Of a DNA stretch of 6,498 nt, positions 1 to 5,411 are shown one piece after another. The first letter of the stretch is position 1, and the number at the start of each line of letters is the position of its first letter. Below the pieces are notes generated by a model, which saw nothing but the letters and a program-made list of their open reading frames with translations, was not told the origin of the DNA and ran no database searches. This DNA comes from Gemmatimonadota bacterium. GTDB lineage: Bacteria; Gemmatimonadota; Gemmatimonadetes; Longimicrobiales; Longimicrobiaceae. The stretch lies in NCBI GenBank assembly GCA_019240375.1, contig JAFAYN010000031.1:1-6498 (forward strand), read 5' to 3'. The position numbers and the translations under genes were made by a program.

Positions 1-1152
1 CAGGGGCGCGTCCGGCATGGAGCGGGTGCTCCGGAGGAAGCCCGCCAGCTCTTCGTGTATCTCCGTGTCCGCGCCGCAGACGTCTAGCACTCCCAGGCGT
101 CCCAGTGCCGCCCCCGGCGCTCCGTGGCACCATGCACTCTGCTCCAGGAGGTGGCCGTACCGCAGGTCGAGCCAGTTGCCCGCTCCCCGGTCGAAGAGGC
201 TCCGCTCGAAGGCGAAACCCTCCAGGGCCGCGTCCCGAAGCGCCTCGTTCCCGGTGCGCGCGAAGAGTCGCAGGAGGGCGTATCCGATCCCCGTCGCACC
301 ATGCGCGAACCCGCTCAGCGGTGGCTTCCCGGGCGCGGCCCATGCTCGCGGGCGCCCGTCGTACGAGATGCGACGGTCCAGCAGGTGGCCCGCGCACGCG
401 GAGGCGAGCTCCAGCGGAGTGGCACCGCCGGCATTGGGCCCGGGTGCAGCCTGGTCGAGGGCCAGGAGCGCGAGCACGGTCCCGGCGCACCCGTCCACCA
501 GGTCCAGGCGGTCGTCGCTCCCGATGCGTTCGCGGGTGAGGAGGACGGTGAGATCGTGGGCTTCTTCGATCAGCGCCGGCTCGCCGAGCCACCGGCCGAT
601 CCGCAAGAAGGAGTAGAGGAAAGCCCCCAGACCCACGAACCCGCCCACCTGAAGCCGAAGCCGCGCGGCCCGATCATGGTCGCGGACCAGCTCCCGGAGG
701 GTGAGCCGGAGTGGAGTGATGGTGCGCAGGACGAGCTCACGGTGCTCGGTCCGCTCCCGGACGTGGTCGAGCGCCGCAAGGAAGAGGGCGACCCCCAGCA
801 CGCCCTCATAGAGATGGGGCCCCAGGTTGGTGCGGGGGGGCTGCTGCCCGGGAGCGGGGGGCGCGTGCCAGGTGATCCCCCCGCCCGGCGTTTCCACGGA
901 GTGCGCCCGGAGCTGGTCGGAGATCGCGGACGCATGGGACAGGAACAGCGCACGGTCCACTCCCCCCTCGGCAGTGTCCAGACGCGGACAGTCTCCCGGA
1001 GGTGGGGTGATTCCGGACTCCACCCGTACTCTGACCCCGCGCGCCGTTGAACACACGCCGCCCGAGTTGCCGAATCCGGCTCTCTCCAGGCCGTCGGCGA
1101 CGTGCTCCAGACCGTCGTTGAGGAGTTTCGCGTGGTTCGAGATCGGCATCAC
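1..1152 (-). CDS. Stand-alone LanM-type LanC-like lanthionine cyclase (partial, C-terminus beyond window)
   Basis: LanC domains are zinc-dependent cyclases that add cysteine thiols to dehydrated Ser/Thr in lanthipeptides. Numbering from ATG at 1149, the visible 383 residues show the family repeats in order: LYEGVLGVALF (113-123), GGFVGLGAFLY (169-179), DLVDGCAG (216-223), SGFAHGATG (279-287, with the conserved His283), NWLDLR (325-330) and AWCHGAPG (339-346, zinc ligand Cys341). The AHG and WCHG wording is that of the C-terminal half of class II LanM synthetases. The final Cys-His zinc pair would lie beyond position 1. An in-frame TGA at 1174-1176 blocks any N-terminal dehydratase in this frame, so this is a free-standing cyclase or a 5'-truncated LanM remnant; the frame is intact. 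The start is GTG at 1152 or ATG at 1149; GTGAGG lies just upstream and fits GTG slightly better. Its substrate is unknown, and no precursor peptide is evident beside it. A non-lanthipeptide LanC-like role is also possible. Confidence 0.87.
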   Translation of the reverse strand, partial: MMPISNHAKLLNDGLEHVADGLERAGFGNSGGVCSTARGVRVRVESGITPPPGDCPRLDTAEGGVDRALFLSHASAISDQLRAHSVETPGGGITWHAPPAPGQQPPRTNLGPHLYEGVLGVALFLAALDHVRERTEHRELVLRTITPLRLTLRELVRDHDRAARLRLQVGGFVGLGAFLYSFLRIGRWLGEPALIEEAHDLTVLLTRERIGSDDRLDLVDGCAGTVLALLALDQAAPGPNAGGATPLELASACAGHLLDRRISYDGRPRAWAAPGKPPLSGFAHGATGIGYALLRLFARTGNEALRDAALEGFAFERSLFDRGAGNWLDLRYGHLLEQSAWCHGAPGAALGRLGVLDVCGADTEIHEELAGFLRSTRSMPDAPL

Positions 1153-1275
1153 GGGCTCGATCCTCACGCTACGTGTTACATACGGGCATGCTCATTTCCA
1201 GGTAGGAAAAGCAAGCGTCGTATGGGACAGACCGGGTTGGAGGACCGCTGCAATCGGTGTGCCGCCGAAACAAAC

Positions 1276-1305
1276 ATTTTACGAAAATGATCGTGTCTAT
1301 GGTAA
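1276..1305 (-). promoter_or_regulatory. Possible sigma70-like promoter for the LanC-like gene
   Basis: On the minus strand, TTACCA (1305-1300) and TAAAAT (1281-1276) are separated by 18 bp. They match the -35 and -10 consensus at 4 of 6 and 5 of 6 positions. They sit in the only markedly AT-rich part of the window, in the correct orientation for the LanC-like gene, and would give a leader of about 115 nt. This is motif matching by eye; the promoter consensus of the host is unknown. Confidence 0.3.
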
Positions 1306-1322
1306 CATTCATCAATGAAGTT
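1304..1322. repeat. Short dyad TTCAT-CA-ATGAA beside the putative promoter
   Basis: Perfect 5-bp inverted arms (1308-1312 and 1315-1319) flank a CA centre. The flanking AAC (1304-1306) and GTT (1320-1322) extend the symmetry with one extra base. It abuts or overlaps the possible minus-strand -35 element, so it could be an operator, but a dyad this short can arise by chance in AT-rich DNA. Confidence 0.25.
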
Positions 1323-1348
1323 AAGTCGTGGATGTTCCGAATCGCTTG

Positions 1349-1415
1349 GCTATCTTCGGTCCCGTCTCATCTCCACGCGAAGACGAGCCGGCGCTATCTT
1401 CAGCGCCGGCCCGTC
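1349..1415. repeat. Imperfect direct repeat GCTATCTTC...CCCGTC
   Basis: GCTATCTTC occurs at 1349-1357 and again at 1393-1401, 44 bp apart. Each copy is followed by CCCGTC (1361-1366 and 1410-1415), with spacers of 3 and 8 bp. The second copy forms the loop and part of the stem of the hairpin at 1387-1410. It could be a repeated protein-binding site or a local duplication; no function is recognisable. Confidence 0.3.
1387..1410 (+). other. Perfect 9-bp stem-loop (6-nt loop)
   Basis: GCCGGCGCT (1387-1395) and AGCGCCGGC (1402-1410) are exact reverse complements around an ATCTTC loop. No T-tract follows on either strand, so a canonical intrinsic terminator is unlikely. It lies about 200 nt upstream of the flippase-PLD start, where it could be leader structure, an attenuator-like element or a protein-binding palindrome. 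Confidence 0.5.
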
Positions 1416-1581
1416 CTGGTCTCTCCGTCTGTCGTGAAAGGCCCTACGGCTTCGGGGGGTCCGGTCAGGAGGACCGCAACCGCTCCCCGGCTCCCTGGCG
1501 TGATTGTGGCGTAAGAGCAGTTCGTCCCTGATCCCGTATCTGTTCCCCGGTTTCCGAGGCTCACCATTTCCGGCAACACGA

Positions 1582-1594
1582 CTCCGAACCGGAG
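1582..1594 (+). promoter_or_regulatory. Small hairpin enclosing the putative SD of the flippase-PLD gene
   Basis: CTCCG (1582-1586) pairs with CGGAG (1590-1594) around an AAC loop. The 3' arm contains GGAG (1591-1594), the only Shine-Dalgarno-like string before the GTG start at 1608, with a rather long 13-nt spacing. If folded, the site would be masked. The stem is only 5 bp, so this is tentative. Confidence 0.25.
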
Positions 1595-1607
1595 CCGGCC
1601 ACGCAGA

Positions 1608-4073
1608 GTGGCGGGGATTCTCCTGACCCTTGGCGCGGCGGCGGCGCTCCTCCTGGTGGTGATGCGCGACGCGGCGCGGATCCGGGACTTCTCGTGGACT
1701 GTCCGTCCGGGACGCCTCCTGGCGGGAACGGGGGTGGAGGTGGTGCTCCTGGTGTGGACGGTGCTCCTCTGGTCGCGGGTCCTGGCCCGCTTCGACGGCC
1801 CGAACCCCCGCTTCCGCGCCCTGCTGCGGGTGTGGTTCCGCACCACCCTCGCCAAGTACCTCCCCGGGAGCGTGTGGCCGCTGGTGACGGCGGCGGGGAT
1901 GGCGTCCGAGATCGGGGTGTCCCCGGTCGCCCTCCCCGCCTCCTTCGTCCTCCATGCCACCTTCACGGTGATGGGGGCCGGAGTGGTCGCGGGGGCGCTC
2001 GCCGCGCCGGCGCAGCTCGCGCGCAGCGGGCCCCCGCTCTGGGGCGCGCTTGCGGCGCTCCCCGCGGCGGCGGTGCTGGCCCACCCGGCCGTGCTGAACC
2101 GGCTGGTGGGCGTGGCGGCCCGGCTCACCCGCCGCGAGGCCCCGCGCTGGCACGGGCGGTGGCGCGACGCGGCTCTCCTCCTCGTCCTGTACGCCGCCAC
2201 CTGGGTGGGGTACGGGGTGGCCTTCTCGCTCTTCGTTTCCTCGCTGGCGCCGGTCTCCCCGGGCCTGTGGCCGCGGCTGGCCGGGGTCAACGCGCTGGCA
2301 TTCGTGGCCGGGTTCGTCGCGGTGTTCGCGCCGGGTGGGATCGGAGTGCGCGAGGCCGCGTTGACGGTCCTCCTCCTCCCGGTCTTCCCCGGCGGGGTGC
2401 GGGTGCTGATCGCGGCGGCGTCGCGGCTCTGGCTGGTGGGGACGGAGCTGGCCGGGGGAGCGCTGGTGATGGGGCTGCGGGGCGGGGACGTCGCCACCCC
2501 GCCCGCCCTGGTCCCCGCGCCACGGCCGGGCGTCGTCCGCCCGCCGCCGCCACCGGGTGTTTCGCGCGGCAACGCGGTGGAGTTCCTCCCCGACACGGCG
2601 GCGGCGCTCGGCCGCGTCGCGGCGGCGTGCCGGCGGGCGGAGCGCTCCATCTGGATCTCGCAGCTCGCCTTCGATGCGGACTGCCTGTGCGCAGCGGGCC
2701 CGGAAGGCGGCGGGGAATTGCTGGTGGACGTCCTCCTGGAAGCGGCCGGGGCGCGGGGGGTGGAGGTGCGGATCCTCCTGAACGGGAGCATCCTGATGGA
2801 CACCGGCCCGGCGCTGCGGCGCTTTCTGGCCGGGGCGGGGGCGGATCCCGAGCGCATCGAGGTGCGCGGGGTGGACGCCTTCCCCCGGATCATGCACGCC
2901 AAGCTGGTGGTGGTGGACGCCGCCGAGGCGTTCCTGGTCGGCTCGCCTTTCGTCAACGGGTACTGGGACGACGGGGCGCACCGGCCCGCCGACCCGAACC
3001 GGACCGGCGACGACCTGGCCGGCCGCCCGATCCACGACCTGTCCACCCGGGTGGCCGGGCCGGCGGTGGGGGAGCTGGCGGAGTGGTTCGCGGAGGTGTG
3101 GAACGGCGCGTCGCGGGGGGGCGGCCCGGACCTCCGTCCGCCGGCCGCGCCCGTTCTCCCGCCGGCCTCCGCCCCGGGAGGAAGCTCGCTGCGGGTGGTC
3201 CGCACCGTCCCCGGCGGCGTCCTCCCGGCGCGCCCGAAGGGGAGCACCGAGATCCTGGACGCCTACCTGGAGGCCATCGCCGGGGCACGCTCCCTGGTCT
3301 ACCTGGAAAACCAGTACTTCAGCGCCCGTCCCGTCCGGGAAGCGCTTTCCGCCGCGCTCCGCGCCAGCCCGGAGCTGGAGGTGGTGCTGGTGCTCAACCA
3401 GAACCCCGACATCACCGCCTATCGCGCCTGGCAGAACCGGCGCCTGGCCGAAGGGGAGCTGCTGACCCATCCCCGGGTGGGGGTGTTCGCCCTCTGGTCG
3501 GCCGCGCCCTCCGCGCGCGGCCCCCGGCGGACGGAGGTGACCCAGCTCTTCATCCACAGCAAGACGGCGGTGGTGGACGACGCCTGGGCCACCACCGGGA
3601 CCGCCAACCTGGACGGCGTCTCGCTGCACTCGTACGGCGACGACTTCTCCGGGTGGCCCGGCCGGCGGATCTTTCGCGGCGTCCGCAACTTCGACCTGAA
3701 CCTGGTGGTGCTGGACGGGCTCCGGGACGAGCCGGCCACGGGTGTGGCAGCCGCGCTCCGCCGCCGCCTGTGGGCGCGGCACCTGGGGGTGCCGGAAGCC
3801 GCGCTGGTGGAGCGTTCGGCGGACGGCTGGCTCCCCCTCTGGCGCGCCGCCGCGGCGGAGAACGCACGCCGCCTGGCCCGGGGCGAGGTGCCCCGGGGAC
3901 ACGTCCTGCCGTACACCACCGCGCCCCGCCCCGCCGCGCAGCTCCGCGCCCTGGGGATCGACCCGGAGATCGCGGGGATCGACCTGCGCTTCGACCCGGG
4001 GTGGGTGGAGGTGCTGTGGAGCCCGGGGTGGCTGAAGAAGGTGATCCCGGAGCGGATCCGGAGGCACTTCTGA
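1608..4073 (+). CDS. Flippase-like (YbhN/UPF0104) membrane domain fused to phospholipase D/cardiolipin-synthase-like domain
   Basis: This 821-residue inner-membrane protein has two clear halves. Residues 1 to about 295 are hydrophobic, with several predicted helices, and carry hallmarks of the flippase-like/LPG-synthase TM family (UPF0104, YbhN): KYLPGSVWP from residue 83 and FAPGGIGVREA from residue 240. A Pro-rich linker follows (about 300-320). Residues from about 322 form a PLD-superfamily domain with both HKD motifs: HAKLVVVD (His430, Lys432, Asp437), followed by GSPFVNG, and HSKTAVVD (His650, Lys652, Asp657), preceded by YLENQYF. Such enzymes transfer phosphatidyl groups through a phosphohistidine intermediate; cardiolipin synthesis or phospholipid hydrolysis is likely. 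In E. coli, ybhN neighbours the cardiolipin synthase gene clsB, so the fusion joins what is elsewhere a gene pair. GTG 1608 is the only standard start between the in-frame stop at 1512-1514 and the first hydrophobic segment. The flanking gene begins 43 nt downstream. Substrate and membrane side of the PLD domain are unknown. Confidence 0.9.
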   Translation: MAGILLTLGAAAALLLVVMRDAARIRDFSWTVRPGRLLAGTGVEVVLLVWTVLLWSRVLARFDGPNPRFRALLRVWFRTTLAKYLPGSVWPLVTAAGMASEIGVSPVALPASFVLHATFTVMGAGVVAGALAAPAQLARSGPPLWGALAALPAAAVLAHPAVLNRLVGVAARLTRREAPRWHGRWRDAALLLVLYAATWVGYGVAFSLFVSSLAPVSPGLWPRLAGVNALAFVAGFVAVFAPGGIGVREAALTVLLLPVFPGGVRVLIAAASRLWLVGTELAGGALVMGLRGGDVATPPALVPAPRPGVVRPPPPPGVSRGNAVEFLPDTAAALGRVAAACRRAERSIWISQLAFDADCLCAAGPEGGGELLVDVLLEAAGARGVEVRILLNGSILMDTGPALRRFLAGAGADPERIEVRGVDAFPRIMHAKLVVVDAAEAFLVGSPFVNGYWDDGAHRPADPNRTGDDLAGRPIHDLSTRVAGPAVGELAEWFAEVWNGASRGGGPDLRPPAAPVLPPASAPGGSSLRVVRTVPGGVLPARPKGSTEILDAYLEAIAGARSLVYLENQYFSARPVREALSAALRASPELEVVLVLNQNPDITAYRAWQNRRLAEGELLTHPRVGVFALWSAAPSARGPRRTEVTQLFIHSKTAVVDDAWATTGTANLDGVSLHSYGDDFSGWPGRRIFRGVRNFDLNLVVLDGLRDEPATGVAAALRRRLWARHLGVPEAALVERSADGWLPLWRAAAAENARRLARGEVPRGHVLPYTTAPRPAAQLRALGIDPEIAGIDLRFDPGWVEVLWSPGWLKKVIPERIRRHF

Positions 4074-4116
4074 GCGAAGGGCGGGGGCGGTGCGGCTCTT
4101 GCGAAAAGGGCCGCCC

Positions 4117-4809
4117 ATGAGCCCTTTCCCCGAAACGTCCGACGCTGCGCGCCTTCCCGCCGTCGTGGAGCGGATCCGTGACGACTTCCACTCCTTCGTC
4201 CTCGCGCCGGACTTTTCCTGCCTGGGCGCCCGCGCGGCGCTCCGCCACGACGCGTACCGCTTCGGGGCATATGGGGGGATGGGATCCCCCGCGGCGACGG
4301 CGGCGCTCGCCCGGGACCTGGCGGACTTCGGGCGGGGGGCGGGGGACGCGGACTTCGCCACCTTCGTCGCCGCCTTCGTGGACCCCGCGCCCGGAGGGGA
4401 GGTGGAGTTCGAGGCGCGGCTCTGGGAGCAGCTCCGGCGACTGCACGACGCCGATCCCGCCCCGGGCGGAGATCCCTCGGTGAGCGACGACCCGGAGGAC
4501 GCGCACTTCTCGTTCAGCTTCGCGGGGACGGCCTTTTTCGTGGTCGGGCTGCACCCGGACAGCTCGCGCCTGGCGCGCCGCTTCGGCTGGCCGACGCTGG
4601 TCTTCAACCCGCACGCGCAGTTCGAGCGCCTGCGCGCCGACGGGCGCTACGGGCGCCTGCGCCAGGCCATCCGCGAGCGCGAGGTCGCGCTGCAGGGGAG
4701 CCTCAATCCCAACCTGGGCGACTTCGGGGAGGCGTCCGAGGCCCGCCAGTACTCCGGCCGCGCCACCGACGACTCGTGGCGCTGCCCCTTTCACCGGAGG
4801 GACGACTGA
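4117..4809 (+). CDS. YqcI/YcgG family protein, GntA-like haem-dependent guanidino N-hydroxylase candidate
   Basis: The 230-residue product matches the YqcI/YcgG family over its whole length: FSCLGARAA (33-41), VEFEARLWEQL in the middle, FSFSFAGTAFFVVGLHP with His146, SSRLARRF, FNPHAQFERLR with His166, then NPNLGDFGEASEARQYSGR (197-215) and a C-terminal WRCPF (221-225). Characterised family members include GntA, which N-hydroxylates a guanidino substrate in guanitoxin biosynthesis. I also recall the arginine N-hydroxylase DcsA of D-cycloserine biosynthesis as a related haem protein. The invariant His residues are candidate haem ligands. By inference this protein N-hydroxylates arginine or another guanidino compound; the substrate is unknown. 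I chose ATG 4117, 43 nt after the PLD stop and preceded by AAAAGGG at good spacing. An in-frame GTG at 4090 would add nine residues. The stop overlaps the start region of the DUF1989 gene, indicating co-transcription and probably translational coupling. Confidence 0.88.
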   Translation: MSPFPETSDAARLPAVVERIRDDFHSFVLAPDFSCLGARAALRHDAYRFGAYGGMGSPAATAALARDLADFGRGAGDADFATFVAAFVDPAPGGEVEFEARLWEQLRRLHDADPAPGGDPSVSDDPEDAHFSFSFAGTAFFVVGLHPDSSRLARRFGWPTLVFNPHAQFERLRADGRYGRLRQAIREREVALQGSLNPNLGDFGEASEARQYSGRATDDSWRCPFHRRDD

Positions 4810-5411
4810 ACCCCACGCGCAAGTTCCACCTGGAGCCGCAGACCGGCACCGGCTTCGAGGTCCGCCGCGGACAGTTCGTCCGCATCGTCGATCCCACGGG
4901 CGAGCAGGTGTCCGACCTGGTCAGCTTCGGCCGCGACGACCGGGCCGAGTGGCTCTCGTCCGGGCGCACCATCGACTACGCCAACACCATCTACCTCACC
5001 ACCGGCCACGTCCTTTACTCCAACCGGAGCCGGCCGATGTGGACCGTGGTGGAGGACACGGTGGGGCGGCACGACTTCCTGCTCACGCCCTGCTCGCCGG
5101 ACACCTTCCGCATCATCTACGGGAACACCGCGCCGCACCCGAGCTGCTTCGCCAACCTGGCCGAGCACCTCGCCCCGTTCGGGATCGAGCCGGACGCCAT
5201 CCCCACCACCTTCAACGTGTTCATGAACGTGGTGGTCGGCGCCGACGGGGAGCTGACCATCGGCCCGCCGCGTTCGCGCGCGGGCGACTACCTGCTGCTG
5301 CGGGCGGAGATGGACATGGTGGTGGGGGTGACGGCGTGCTCGGCGGAGCTGTCCAACAACGGCTCGTTCAAGCCGATCGACGTGGAGGTGCTGGACAGCG
5401 CCCCGGCGTGA
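4776..5411 (+). CDS. DUF1989 / urea carboxylase-associated family protein
   Basis: This 211-residue cytosolic protein (from GTG 4776) has the DUF1989 pattern: GQFVRIVDPTGEQVSDLVSF near the N-terminus, then GHVLYSN, VEDTVGRHDFLLTPC (His99, Asp100, Cys106), HPSCFANL (His121, Cys124), IPTTFNVFMNV, and AGDYLLLRAEMDMVVGVTAC (to Cys188). The His/Cys/Glu set looks like a metal site. DUF1989 proteins include the urea-carboxylase-associated pair shown to be carboxyguanidine deiminase (CgdAB). A single subunit beside a YqcI/YcgG hydroxylase suggests a different guanidino-type substrate, perhaps the hydroxylated product (inference). Start: GTG 4776 lies inside the upstream gene and has no Shine-Dalgarno. 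In-frame CTG 4806 overlaps the upstream stop as CTGA and has GGAGG five nt ahead, giving 201 residues that begin at the usual family N-terminus. I list the first canonical start but consider CTG the likelier real one. The 3' end overlaps the convergent glycosyltransferase gene. Confidence 0.87.
   Translation: MALPLSPEGRLNPTRKFHLEPQTGTGFEVRRGQFVRIVDPTGEQVSDLVSFGRDDRAEWLSSGRTIDYANTIYLTTGHVLYSNRSRPMWTVVEDTVGRHDFLLTPCSPDTFRIIYGNTAPHPSCFANLAEHLAPFGIEPDAIPTTFNVFMNVVVGADGELTIGPPRSRAGDYLLLRAEMDMVVGVTACSAELSNNGSFKPIDVEVLDSAPA
4796..4808 (+). promoter_or_regulatory. GGAGG ribosome-binding site pointing to a CTG start
   Basis: GGAGG (4796-4800) is followed by five bases and then CTG (4806-4808), in frame with the DUF1989 protein and overlapping the TGA stop (4807-4809) of the preceding gene. 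No ATG, GTG or TTG sits at a usable distance from this strong site in the DUF1989 frame. It therefore decides between GTG 4776, which has no ribosome-binding site, and a non-standard CTG start. Confidence 0.5.

Larger units (their letters stand above)
1153..1607. other. Divergent intergenic region without a supported gene
   Basis: This 455-bp stretch separates the divergent LanC-like and flippase-PLD genes. The part at about 1195-1335 is much more AT-rich than anything else in the window and probably holds the promoter(s). The part at about 1336-1607 returns to high GC and contains a perfect hairpin, a 9-bp direct repeat and a small hairpin over the putative ribosome-binding site of the next gene. 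Small open frames exist on both strands, but none has a recognisable product together with a good start. I recognise no known riboswitch class. Confidence 0.6.

Noticed and set aside
124..1050. 308-codon plus-strand open frame across the left region
   Set aside because: It is the exact antisense, codon on codon, of the LanC-like gene, whose minus-strand translation carries all the cyclase motifs.
1102..1290. 62-codon plus-strand frame with four Cys, considered as a precursor peptide
   Set aside because: It overlaps the 5' end of the LanC-like gene on the opposite strand, has no convincing start signal, and its Cys residues are not in a Ser/Thr-rich core.
1387..1410. Hairpin considered as an intrinsic terminator
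   Set aside because: No T-tract follows on either strand, and no supported gene ends next to it.
1420..1510. Region with small GGTCC/GGACC and CGGTC/GACCG pairings considered as a riboswitch
   Set aside because: No conserved core of a riboswitch class I know is visible. Short GC pairings are common at this composition.
1400..1567. 55-codon minus-strand frame considered as a lanthipeptide precursor for the LanC-like enzyme
   Set aside because: It has a single Cys, no leader-like motif or GG/GA cleavage site in a sensible place, and no good ribosome-binding site.
1694..4120. 808-codon plus-strand open frame overlapping the flippase-PLD gene
   Set aside because: It is a Gly/Arg/Pro-rich frame-shifted shadow without recognisable domains.
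1350..4607. 1085-codon minus-strand open frame opposite the flippase-PLD and YqcI/YcgG genes (plus a 615-codon one at 1400-3247)
   Set aside because: The translations are low-complexity Arg/Pro/Gly/Ala text with no family motifs, while the plus strand encodes clear HKD and flippase motifs. Long antisense frames are expected at this GC content.
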